DNA of 46,407 bases from LMUY01 sp964242925 (GTDB lineage Bacteria > Pseudomonadota > Alphaproteobacteria > Acetobacterales > Acetobacteraceae). Position 1 is the first letter of the stretch. Every line of letters starts with the position of its first letter. Where the stretch lies: contig CAXTBW010000025.1 in NCBI GenBank assembly GCA_964242925.1, forward strand, positions 1-46,407. The letters are read 5' to 3'. Made by a program: the position numbers and the translations under genes. This document shows, piece by piece, positions 35,659-43,391 of the stretch. The notes under the pieces are model-generated. The model was not told the origin of the DNA. It saw nothing but the letters and a program-made list of their open reading frames with translations, and did not search any database.

Positions 35659-36842
35659 TTTGGATGCCAAGCGGGATCAGACGAGATCTCGGGGACTCGA
35701 CCGTAGCCACGTGCGGCGCCAACATCTACGTAATGCTGGAGCGGATCCAGATAGTCGCCTTGCCCAATCTCCAAGCCTGCCATTGGATAGGCGGCGACAT
35801 ACCAGGCCGGGTCGAACGCAAACGGCTTTCGTCCCTCGGCTCGCCCATTATGTTCATAGTGGTGTCTGCCGCTCGGGATATGCCCTCCGGCGATGGATTG
35901 GTCGACGTCGGGATAGCTGGCGCGATAGAAATCTTCGTCGAAAAAGTTCAGCACGGCCTCGGGGCGGGCCGGTATTCGCGGTGGTGAATTCATGTAGCAC
36001 CTGAGCACGTCATGCGTCATACGGCGCCATGCGGCGCCCATCCGCCAATGCGTTTCGTCGAGTTTCGCCAGGGGCACTGCGTAGCTCGCGGGGAAGAGGT
36101 CGAACCGATAGCGCGGATCGCCGAGCGGGACGAAATTCTGCGTGCGGCACTGCAGCGGGTTGAATAGCCCATAGACCGGCAAAATCACGGTCGCAGCGCT
36201 TGAGAGCCACGCGGCAAGCCAGGCGAATGTGCTTATGCTCGGCAGGACGTGCCTCGAGTTGCGCATGTAATCGAACGTCTCTAGCGGGCCTGGATCTGGC
36301 AGAAAGCGGGCCTCCGGAAATGCGGCGCCGAGTCGATGGAGGTAAGCGTTATTCATCGTTGTCTGGCCGCAGAAAACCGGCTTGAGACCCATTTGGTCAA
36401 CGATCTCGCGGTAATACGCGACTGGTAGGAGCGTGTAGTCGGAATGCACGGCCTCTAGGATGTCGCCGGCTCGAATATTGATCACAAGCTCATCCTCTGC
36501 CCCTCCATGCGAAGCGTAGCGGCGAGAGAAGATCTTGTCGTATTGTTGCGCACTGGGGAGCATGTTGGCGAAGTGCTGCCCATAGGTCCGCAGTTCGACG
36601 TAATCGATGCGGCCTTCGCGGAGGTCGGACGCAAGGCGCTCGACCTCCACGCGTTGACTGGTCACGACAGCGACGCGCCGGTTCTCTTGAGTGACGTAAG
36701 GCAAGCTGATGCCCCACGCGTTCATGTCCTCCCCCGAGACGATGCAGCCGGGCACCAGCGTCTCGATCGACTTGGCGACCATGTACTGGAACATCTGGTT
36801 GCCCAGATTGCCAAGGCGGGAAATATGAACGACGGGACTCAT
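35655..36842 (-). CDS. GT11-like fucosyltransferase fused to a C-terminal repeat domain
   Basis: 395 residues. The N-terminal part has LGNLGNQMFQY (residues 10-20), the GT11 alpha-1,2-fucosyltransferase GxGNQMFQ motif, and VINIRAGDI (about 118-126), the HxRxGDY-like nucleotide-binding site, with STFAWLAAWLSSA later. From about residue 299 the sequence changes to a repeat: FFDEDFYRASYPDVDQSI, G-IPSGRHHYEHNGRAEGRKP, then FDPAWYVAAYPMAG, DPLQHYVDVGAARGYG. I recall this repeat as an add-on in alphaproteobacterial surface-glycan proteins. It probably transfers a deoxyhexose; the repeat domain may bind substrate or partner. It lies 90 nt after the secreted protein gene. Confidence 0.83.
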   Translation of the reverse strand: MSPVVHISRLGNLGNQMFQYMVAKSIETLVPGCIVSGEDMNAWGISLPYVTQENRRVAVVTSQRVEVERLASDLREGRIDYVELRTYGQHFANMLPSAQQYDKIFSRRYASHGGAEDELVINIRAGDILEAVHSDYTLLPVAYYREIVDQMGLKPVFCGQTTMNNAYLHRLGAAFPEARFLPDPGPLETFDYMRNSRHVLPSISTFAWLAAWLSSAATVILPVYGLFNPLQCRTQNFVPLGDPRYRFDLFPASYAVPLAKLDETHWRMGAAWRRMTHDVLRCYMNSPPRIPARPEAVLNFFDEDFYRASYPDVDQSIAGGHIPSGRHHYEHNGRAEGRKPFAFDPAWYVAAYPMAGLEIGQGDYLDPLQHYVDVGAARGYGRVPEISSDPAWHPK

Positions 36843-36932
36843 CGAAAATCAGACCCAATTTGTGTGCGTCGGTGACAGCAGGGGCTCAGCCAGCGGCAAA
36901 TGCAATCGCGGTCCGCCAGCGCGCCAGGCACG

Positions 36933-38345
36933 TCAGTTGACGACGGGGAGTTGGTCGTAAACGGACAGCCAGGTCGGAGCCGCGCCTTTCGCCGGCGGCA
37001 TGCAGTCGGCTGGCACGCCAGAGCCGTTGCCGGCAGCCTCATGCGGCTTGCGGCCGTCGGTGATCACGAAATGCGCTCCAAGAATTGCAGGAACGCACGC
37101 CGCAGCTTCAGCGAGCGTTGTTGCACCGGCTTTGACCGTACCGCTTACCCCCACGCTGCCGGAGAGAGCCATGTTGCCCGCCGTATCGAGCACAATCGTC
37201 CGCCGACAAGTCCGCCCAACCGTGTTGCAGCTATCACCTGGGTCGGCCTGCAGCACGTATTTGCCAATTGGCTGCGTCGAGGCAATCGCAACGTCGGGGC
37301 CGTGGACCGGAACGAGGTAGCCGTACGTCGTGCCGCTCGTCCGTGTCGTCTGGTTACGCGCGACAAAGCATGCCTGAAACCCATCGCTGCAAACCTGGTC
37401 GGCGACGGAAACGCCGTTGCCGCGTCCGTCGTCGGAGAGCGAGGAGGCATTCATCCCGATCGTGAGCAGAGGAGTCGCCAACGGATCGATCAGGTTCAAT
37501 GCCAAGACCGGCCCCGTTTTGTTGTTGACGATGGTGAACTCATTACCCATTGCGACCTGTATCATGTCGTCGGCATAAAGCTTCAACACGGTCGAGAAGT
37601 CGTTGATCTGGTGGAACGCGTCGATCGTCACCTGATACGGCGCCTTGTCGTAGGCATCCGGCAGGGCCAATGCGCTCGCGGGCACCACGGGGTTCGACGA
37701 AGCCCGGACCCAATTGTCGAGCGTCAGGGTCGCGCCGTCAGCGGAGATCGGTGGAACCGCGGACCCAGCCGGGTCCTTGTAGCCTGACGGGATCAGGTAG
37801 CCGAAGAATCCATTGCTGGTTTCCACCCGCATATTCGGCCTCGCCAAGATCTCCGCAACCTGCCGCGAGTCCAGCTTCTCGGCGAGGCCTACGGTGTAGA
37901 CCGGCCGCGGCCCCCTTTGCGTCTGGATGGTCGCCCGGCCGAAGCGTGCGACGGGAGTGTGGAACGCGATCGGCGGTCGACCGGCATTCCATGCCTCGAT
38001 GGCGCCGCTATCCTGTCCGGTCGACGCGATGCGATAGGCTGGGTCCCAGAACAGCCCTTGGTTGCCCTGGTTGGCATAGCGGTCATTGGCGAACACAGTT
38101 AGTAAATTGGTCTGTGTTCCCCATGCGCCGGTCGAGCCGACGATCTGCAGATGCCCGTTATCGATGCGCAACAGGTTGGGCTGAGGATAGCTTGGAGAGC
38201 CCAGATAGAGCGGGCTCAACCCAGACGGCGTGTTTACGATGCGTTCTTGCTGGATCAGCGATAGGGAAGATACGCTTTGCTGCGCCCACGCCGGCATCGT
38301 CGTCATGGCGAGGATGGCGGTTCGGGCAATGACGCGTGGTAGCAC
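36933..38345 (-). CDS. Secreted protein of unknown function heading the glycan operon
   Basis: 470 residues from the GTG at 38345, which has an excellent GGGAGG ribosome site 5 nt upstream. The GTG also places the signal peptide (VLPRVIARTAILAMTTMPAWA|QQ) at the N-terminus. The mature protein is beta-rich, Ser/Thr/Asn/Gly-rich and has four Cys after residue 300 in pairs. The C-terminal 90 residues (GNMALSGSVGVSGTVKAG, then AACVPAILGAHFVITDGRKP) recall phage tail-fibre or spike-type C-termini, from memory only. No catalytic motif seen. As the first gene on the strand before five transferase/methyltransferase genes, it could be the glycosylated or glycan-binding product, but that is inference. 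Confidence 0.72.
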   Translation of the reverse strand: MLPRVIARTAILAMTTMPAWAQQSVSSLSLIQQERIVNTPSGLSPLYLGSPSYPQPNLLRIDNGHLQIVGSTGAWGTQTNLLTVFANDRYANQGNQGLFWDPAYRIASTGQDSGAIEAWNAGRPPIAFHTPVARFGRATIQTQRGPRPVYTVGLAEKLDSRQVAEILARPNMRVETSNGFFGYLIPSGYKDPAGSAVPPISADGATLTLDNWVRASSNPVVPASALALPDAYDKAPYQVTIDAFHQINDFSTVLKLYADDMIQVAMGNEFTIVNNKTGPVLALNLIDPLATPLLTIGMNASSLSDDGRGNGVSVADQVCSDGFQACFVARNQTTRTSGTTYGYLVPVHGPDVAIASTQPIGKYVLQADPGDSCNTVGRTCRRTIVLDTAGNMALSGSVGVSGTVKAGATTLAEAAACVPAILGAHFVITDGRKPHEAAGNGSGVPADCMPPAKGAAPTWLSVYDQLPVVN

Positions 38346-38398
38346 TGATGCCTCCCGAACGCATGAGACCGGTTTGATACACCCTGCAGGCAAGGCAT

Positions 38399-38446
38399 CG
38401 CATTGCCCGTGATGATGATTTGCTTGTCAAGCGGGCGGCCTCTCTC
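38399..38446 (-). pseudogene. Relic of a methyltransferase C-terminus
   Basis: Sixteen codons read ERGRPLDKQIIITGNA on the minus strand, matching ERGRPIDNRSIITGNS at the C-terminus of the intact methyltransferase at 11 of 16 residues. The DNA matches over much of the stretch (for example an 11-nt identical block GAGGCCGCCCG and an 8-nt block ATCATCAC). The upstream frame does not resemble the enzyme, and no start precedes it. Confidence 0.6.
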
Positions 38447-38510
38447 GCCCGCTGCGAACCCGTTTCGCCAAACTGGCCATCGCTGTCGTCAGTGAAGCGC
38501 AAACCGGGTC

Positions 38511-38633
38511 CTAACGCTGCAAATACTCCCGGTAGGCGATCGGGTCCTCCTGATATAGCCGTGGCCAGTCTGCCGCCTGCGAGTCATCCGGGCGTCGCAT
38601 GTCTTCCGGCTTCGGGCCGCCAAGATGCCTCAC
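38511..38633 (-). pseudogene. Relic of a GT8-like glycosyltransferase C-terminus
   Basis: The minus-strand frame of about 40 codons reads VRHLGGPKPEDMRRPDD, then WPRLYQEDPIAYREYLQR and a stop. It aligns with the last part of the intact GT8-like protein (VHFHGPKPDVVRR, then WRELYEQDPASYQANLKRW). Its beginning is cut exactly where the rnhA stop codon lies (GTGA overlap). It could be read as a 40-residue ORF coupled to rnhA, but the match to only the C-terminus indicates a truncated gene. Confidence 0.7.
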
Positions 38634-39064
38634 CCGCCCCGCGCCCGCGTCGCCAGCACGTCGGCGCGCTCGTTCATCACGTCGCCCGCGTGGCCGCGCA
38701 CCCATTTCCACTCGATCTCGTGCGGCTTGGCCGCGTCCAGCAGCCGTTGCCACAAATCCATGTTCATGACCGGACTGCCGGAAGCGGTGCGCCAGTTCTT
38801 GCGCACCCAGCCGGTGTGCCAGCGGGTGATGCCGTTGCGGACATACTCGCTGTCCGTGTGCAGCACCACGCGACAGGGGCGCTTCAGCGTCTCCAGCGCG
38901 GCGGCCGCGGCGGTCAGCTCCATGCGGTTGTTGGTGGTGGCGGCCTCGGCGCCGGTCAGCTCCCGCTCGGCCTCGCGGAAGCGCAGGATGGCGGCCCAAC
39001 CACCCGGGCCGGGGTTGGGCTTGCAGCCGCCGTCGGTCCAGATCTCGACCGTTTCAGAATCCAT
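38630..39064 (-). CDS. rnhA: Ribonuclease HI
   Basis: 144-residue RNase HI. Active-site carboxylates are in EIWTDGGCKPNPGPGGW (Asp), NNRMELTAAAAAL (Glu), HTDSEYVRNGI (Asp) and the last Asp in NERADVLA. The basic handle region WVRKNWRTASG is present. It degrades the RNA of RNA-DNA hybrids in the cytosol. The start overlaps the end of thrB by 11 nt; ispH-thrB-rnhA is a common alphaproteobacterial order. Its stop marks the edge of the glycan island. Confidence 0.96.
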   Translation of the reverse strand: MDSETVEIWTDGGCKPNPGPGGWAAILRFREAERELTGAEAATTNNRMELTAAAAALETLKRPCRVVLHTDSEYVRNGITRWHTGWVRKNWRTASGSPVMNMDLWQRLLDAAKPHEIEWKWVRGHAGDVMNERADVLATRARGG

Positions 39065-40013
39065 AGGCTCGGTCGTCCTGCGCGGCGAGGTGGAAGCGGA
39101 GGCGGCCGAGATACTCCAGCGGGTCCTTCCGCGTCACCAGCGCGCCCGGCGGGGTGTTGACCCAATCGAACAGCCGGGTCAGCAGGAAACGCATCGCGGC
39201 GCCCTGGCACAGTACTGGCAGGGCGCGGCGCTCGGCATCCGATAGCGGGCGGCGGGCGTCGTACGCGCGCAGCATGGCGCGCGCTTTGGTGACGTTGAAT
39301 TGGAGGTCCGGCTCGAAGCACCAGGCGTTGAGGCAGACGGCCAGGTCGTAGGCGAACAGGTCGGTGGCGGCGAAGTAGAAATCGATCAGGCCCGACAATC
39401 GGCCGTCGAGGAAGAATACATTGTCCGGGAACAGGTCGGCGTGGATGTGGCCGCGCGGCAAGCCCACGGGCCATCCCGCCAGGATGCGTTCCAGCGCTGC
39501 ATCCAGTTGCGCCCCCAAGCCCGGCTGCACCTCGTCCGCCCGTGGCAGGCTGCGGTCCAGCAGCGGGCGCCAGCCGGACGGGCCCAGCGCGTTCGGGCGC
39601 TCCGACGCGTATCCGGCGCCAGCCAGGTGCAGTGCGGCCAACGCGTCGCCAACAGGGGCGCAGTGCGTCGGGCGCACCCGGCGCGGCCACACGCCGGGCA
39701 GGAAGGTGGTGATGCACGCCGGGCGCCCGGCCAGGCGGCGCAGGGCCGCGCCGTCCCGCGCCTGCACCGGCTGCGGGCAGGTGATCCCGTGGCTGGACAG
39801 ATGATCCATCAGCCCGAGGAACCAGGGCAGCTCCGCCGGGTCGACGCGCTTCTCGTACAGGGTGAGGATGAAATCCCCCGCGGTGGTGCGCAGCGAGAAG
39901 TTCGAGTTCTCCACCCCCTCTGCGATGCCCCGAAACGCGACCACCGTGCCCAGCGCGTACTCCGAGACGTAGGCCGCAAGCGCCTCGTCGGTGACTTCGG
40001 TGTAGACGGCCAT
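39054..40013 (-). CDS. thrB: Homoserine kinase (APH-fold ThrB)
   Basis: 319-residue homoserine kinase of the aminoglycoside-phosphotransferase fold, phosphorylating L-homoserine on the threonine pathway. N-terminal MAVYTEVTDEAL and GIAEGVENSNFSLRTTAGDFILTLYEKR are typical. The catalytic loop is LPRGHIHADLFPDNVFF and the metal-binding motif is LIDFYFAATDLFAYDLA. Full length. It is followed by rnhA with an 11-nt overlap and lies 65 nt after ispH on the same strand. Confidence 0.95.
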   Translation of the reverse strand: MAVYTEVTDEALAAYVSEYALGTVVAFRGIAEGVENSNFSLRTTAGDFILTLYEKRVDPAELPWFLGLMDHLSSHGITCPQPVQARDGAALRRLAGRPACITTFLPGVWPRRVRPTHCAPVGDALAALHLAGAGYASERPNALGPSGWRPLLDRSLPRADEVQPGLGAQLDAALERILAGWPVGLPRGHIHADLFPDNVFFLDGRLSGLIDFYFAATDLFAYDLAVCLNAWCFEPDLQFNVTKARAMLRAYDARRPLSDAERRALPVLCQGAAMRFLLTRLFDWVNTPPGALVTRKDPLEYLGRLRFHLAAQDDRAYGF

Positions 40014-40026
40014 GCCGGGTCAGCAG

Positions 40027-40066
40027 CCCCTCACCCCGACCCTCTCCCAGGAGGAGCGGGAGAAGC
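40027..40066. repeat. Short dispersed repeat between ispH and thrB
   Basis: CCCCTCACCCCGACCCTCTCCC followed by GAGGAGCGGGAGAAG is the kind of GC-rich partly palindromic intergenic repeat (CTCTCCC with GGGAGaA) I recall from many proteobacteria. It fills most of the 65-nt spacer. Confidence 0.4.
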
Positions 40067-40078
40067 GAGCGTCGTGCC

Positions 40079-41032
40079 TCAGGACAGCGGCGCGGGGAGC
40101 TTGAAGATCACGTCTTCCTCCGTCACCCGGCGCTCCTCGATGCCAAGCGTGTAGCGTTCCGCTAGATGGGTGATCATCTCCTGCACCAGCGCTTCGGGCG
40201 CCGACGCGCCGGCGGTGAGCCCCAGCGTGTGAACGCCGTCCATCAGCGACCAGTCCAGGTCCCGCGCGCGGGGAACCAATACGGCGCGCTTGGCCCCGGC
40301 GCGCTCCGCCACCTCGCGCAGCCGTTGGGAGTTGGAGGAGTTCGGGCTGCCGATGACAATCACCAGGTCGCAATCCGGCGCCACCGCCTTCACCGCGGCC
40401 TGGCGGTTGGTCGTGGCGTAGCAGATGTCCTCCCGCTTCGGCCCCTCGATGGCGGGGAACCGGGTGCGCAGGATCTCGACGATCTCGGCGGTGTCGTCCA
40501 CCGACAGGGTGGTCTGGGTGATGAACGCCAGCGGGCCGGGCGCGGGCATCACGGTCGCCGCCTCGCTTGAATCCTGCACCAGCGTCACCGCGCCGGGAGG
40601 CAGCTGGCCCATGGTGCCAACCACTTCCGGGTGCCCGGCGTGGCCTATCATCAGGATGTGGCGCTGCGCCGCTGTGCCGTCGGCGAAATGCCGCTCCGCC
40701 TCGCGGTGCACCTTGCTGACCAGTGGGCAGGTCGCATCGTAATAGTGCAGATGCCGCCGTTCCGCCTCGAGCGGCACGGATTTCGGCACGCCGTGGGCGG
40801 AGAACACCACGTGCGCGTCGGGCGGGACCTCGTCCAACTCCTCCACGAACACGGCGCCCTGCGCCTCAAGCGCTTCCACGACGGTGCGGTTGTGGACGAT
40901 CTCGTGGCGGACGTAGACGGGCGCGCCGAAACGACGGATCGCCTCTTCGACGACACGGATGGCGCGGTCGACGCCGGCGCAGAAACCGCGCGGGCCCGAT
41001 AGGAGAATGCGTAGGGGGGTTTTCTGGGCCAT
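40079..41032 (-). CDS. ispH: 4-hydroxy-3-methylbut-2-enyl diphosphate reductase
   Basis: 317-residue IspH, the last enzyme of the MEP isoprenoid pathway, reducing HMBPP to IPP and DMAPP with a 4Fe-4S cluster. Cluster Cys residues are in RGFCAGVDRAI (residue 18), DATCPLVSKVH and EDICYATTNRQ. The active-site Glu is within the THQTT-like FITQTTLS region, and IGSPNSSNSQRL is the substrate Ser/Asn motif. I start at ATG 41032, where the family N-terminus begins; the 135 upstream codons of open frame have no match. Confidence 0.96.
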   Translation of the reverse strand: MAQKTPLRILLSGPRGFCAGVDRAIRVVEEAIRRFGAPVYVRHEIVHNRTVVEALEAQGAVFVEELDEVPPDAHVVFSAHGVPKSVPLEAERRHLHYYDATCPLVSKVHREAERHFADGTAAQRHILMIGHAGHPEVVGTMGQLPPGAVTLVQDSSEAATVMPAPGPLAFITQTTLSVDDTAEIVEILRTRFPAIEGPKREDICYATTNRQAAVKAVAPDCDLVIVIGSPNSSNSQRLREVAERAGAKRAVLVPRARDLDWSLMDGVHTLGLTAGASAPEALVQEMITHLAERYTLGIEERRVTEEDVIFKLPAPLS

Positions 41033-41144
41033 GTTGTCCGGGCGGGCTGCCGCGCGCACTATGCCGTCCCACCCGTCCTGCCACAACCCAGCGCGCCCCA
41101 ACCCGCCAACGATGCGGCTATCCGCCGCCCGCCCGGAGTAGCCG

Positions 41145-41729
41145 ATGCCGTCGTCCATGCGCCCGCTTGCCTTCATGCTGCCGAAACATGCGTCCACTCG
41201 GTCTCGAGCCGTGCCCGCCGTCCTGATCGTGATCGCAGCGGCTGCATCGCTGTCAGCCTGCGGCCCAGACCTGCCGCAATTCGCACCGACTTGCCCTCGC
41301 ACCGCGATCCTCAGCGACGGGGCCGACCTCACGCAGTTCCGCGCCGCCGGGACCGACCTCACCGATATGGTGGTCGATGGACGGATCACAGGGCTGAACG
41401 GCAAATGTTCGCTGGACGACCTGACGCACCTGCGCACGGTGCTGAACGTGAACCTGGAGGTGACGCGAGGCCCGGCGGCGCAGGCGCGGCAGCAGCCCGT
41501 GACCTACTTCGTCTCCGTCTCCCGCGGGGACACGATCCTAGCCAAGCAGGACTACCGGCTCAACGTCGACTTCCCGCGCAACTCCGACCGGCTGCGACTG
41601 ACGGGCGAGCAGATCGACCTGGTGCTGCCGGTCGACGACAAGCTCACGGGTGCGGCATACAGCGTGCTGGTCGGGTTTCAGCTGACGCCCGAGCAACTCG
41701 CCTTCAACCGCCGCCGCGGCCCGCGCTAG
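41145..41729 (+). CDS. Putative lipoprotein, function unknown
   Basis: 194 residues with a basic N-terminus, a hydrophobic segment (VPAVLIVIAAAASLSAC) and a lipobox ending at Cys 39. The mature part has TCPRTAILSDGADLTQF and VVDGRITGLNGKCSLDD, then beta-strands such as TYFVSVSRGDTILAKQDY. I recall a similar outer-membrane lipoprotein layout in Acetobacteraceae but no name. ATG 41145 follows GGAG by 6 nt; ATG 41175 would give a more typical signal length. It lies 14-35 nt before dppA and may share its transcript. Confidence 0.8.
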   Translation: MPSSMRPLAFMLPKHASTRSRAVPAVLIVIAAAASLSACGPDLPQFAPTCPRTAILSDGADLTQFRAAGTDLTDMVVDGRITGLNGKCSLDDLTHLRTVLNVNLEVTRGPAAQARQQPVTYFVSVSRGDTILAKQDYRLNVDFPRNSDRLRLTGEQIDLVLPVDDKLTGAAYSVLVGFQLTPEQLAFNRRRGPR

Positions 41730-41763
41730 ACCCCGTCCACCCATGCAGTTGAAAGGCGTGTCC

Positions 41764-43389
41764 ATGACCTTCCCGAGGCCCCTGCGTTCCCTCCTGCTCG
41801 CCGGCGCGGCGTTCGCCTTCGCCGGCGCGGCGCCAGCGATCATCGGCGCGGCGCCCGCGACGGCGAAGACGCTGGTCTACTGCTCGGAGGGCGCGCCCGA
41901 GAACTTCAACCCCATGCTCAACACCACGGGGACGACGTTCGACGCGAACCGGCCGGTCTACAACCGCCTCATCGAGTTCAAGCGCGGCAGCACCGACCTG
42001 GTCCCTGGCCTGGCCGAAAGCTGGGAGGCCTCGGCCGATGGCACGGTGTTCACCTTCCACCTGCGCCACGGGGTGAAGTGGCACAGCAACGCGACGTTCA
42101 AGCCCACGCGGGACTTCAACGCCGACGACGTCCTGTTCTCGTTCAACCGCCAGGCGAAGGAGGACAGCCCCTACCACAAGGTGTCCGGCGGGTCGTACGA
42201 CTATTACGGCGACATGGGGCTGGCCAAGCTGGTCACCGCCCTCGACAAGATCGACGACTACACCGTGCGCTTCACCCTGGCCACGCCGCAGACGCCGTTC
42301 CTGGCGGACCTGGCGATGGACTTCGCCAGCATCCAGTCGGCCGAATACGCGGACGTGCTGATGAAGGCCGGCAAGCCCGAGCAGATCGACCAACTGCCGA
42401 TCGGCACCGGGCCGTTCGAGTTCGTCGTCTACCAGCGCGACGCCACCATCCGCTACCGCCGGTTCGACGCGTTCTGGGGGCCGAGGGCGAAGCTGGACGC
42501 GCTGGTGTTCTCCATCAACAAGGACCCAGCGGTGCGCCTGGCCAAGCTGCGCGCCAACGAGTGCCAGGTGATGGCCTTCCCGTCCCCCGCCGACCTGCCC
42601 GGCATCAAGATCGACCCGCATCTGACCCTGTTGTCGCAGCCGGGCCTGAACATCGGCTACCTGGCGTTCAACAACATGAAGCCGCCGTTCACCGACAAGC
42701 GGGTGCGCCAGGCGATCAACATGGCGATCGACAAGGCCGCCATCCTGTCCGCCGTCTACCAGGGCGCCGGGGAGCCGGCCAAGAACCTGATCCCGCCAAC
42801 CATGTGGTCCTACGACACCGCTGTGACCGACTATCCGCACGATCCGGACGCGGCGAAGAAGCTGCTGGCGGAGGCTGGCTTCCCCGACGGTTTCGAGACC
42901 GATTTGTGGGCCATGCCGGTGCAGCGGCCGTACAATCCGGACGCGCGGCGCATCGGCGAGCTGATGCAGGCGGACCTGATGAAGGTCGGCATCCGCGCCC
43001 GCATCGTGTCGTTCGAATGGGGCGAATACCGCAAGCGCGTGCAGGCCGGGGAGCACCAGATGGCGGAGCTGGGCTGGACCGGCGACAACGGCGACCCGGA
43101 CAACTTCTTCACCCCGCTGGCCAGCTGCGCCGCCGCGCGGGTCGGCGGCGGCAGCGCGTCCAAATGGTGCAACAAGGACTTCGACGCGCTGATCCAGAAG
43201 GCCGCCACGCTGCCCAACCAGGCGGACCGAGCCAAGCTGTACGAGCAGGCGCAGGTGATCATGCACGATGACGCGCCGTTCTTCCTGATCGCCCACTCGA
43301 TCACTTTCCAGCCGATGCGCAAGGAGGTGACGGGCTACGTCATGAGCCCGCTGGGCGCGCACATCTTCGACCAGGTCGATCTGGAGTAG
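41764..43389 (+). CDS. dppA: ABC transporter periplasmic substrate-binding protein, dipeptide type
   Basis: 541-residue family 5 solute-binding protein. A signal peptide (about 1-34) is followed by KTLVYCSEGAPENFNPML, then RPVYNRLIEF, VPGLAESWEASADG and FTFHLRHGVKWH. QAINMAIDKAAIL is in the middle, and the C-terminal lobe includes AELGWTGDNGDPDNF. Peptide-binding proteins of this layout deliver di- or oligopeptides to DppBCDF. I choose ATG 41764, with GAAAGG 7 nt upstream; ATG 41743 would add 7 residues. Substrate could also be haem or another small ligand, as for DppA of some bacteria. Confidence 0.92.
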   Translation: MTFPRPLRSLLLAGAAFAFAGAAPAIIGAAPATAKTLVYCSEGAPENFNPMLNTTGTTFDANRPVYNRLIEFKRGSTDLVPGLAESWEASADGTVFTFHLRHGVKWHSNATFKPTRDFNADDVLFSFNRQAKEDSPYHKVSGGSYDYYGDMGLAKLVTALDKIDDYTVRFTLATPQTPFLADLAMDFASIQSAEYADVLMKAGKPEQIDQLPIGTGPFEFVVYQRDATIRYRRFDAFWGPRAKLDALVFSINKDPAVRLAKLRANECQVMAFPSPADLPGIKIDPHLTLLSQPGLNIGYLAFNNMKPPFTDKRVRQAINMAIDKAAILSAVYQGAGEPAKNLIPPTMWSYDTAVTDYPHDPDAAKKLLAEAGFPDGFETDLWAMPVQRPYNPDARRIGELMQADLMKVGIRARIVSFEWGEYRKRVQAGEHQMAELGWTGDNGDPDNFFTPLASCAAARVGGGSASKWCNKDFDALIQKAATLPNQADRAKLYEQAQVIMHDDAPFFLIAHSITFQPMRKEVTGYVMSPLGAHIFDQVDLE

Positions 43390-43391
43390 CC

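Noticed and set aside
41704..43362. 552-codon minus-strand frame antisense to dppA
   Set aside because: Shadow frame; the sense strand encodes a full solute-binding protein with signal peptide.
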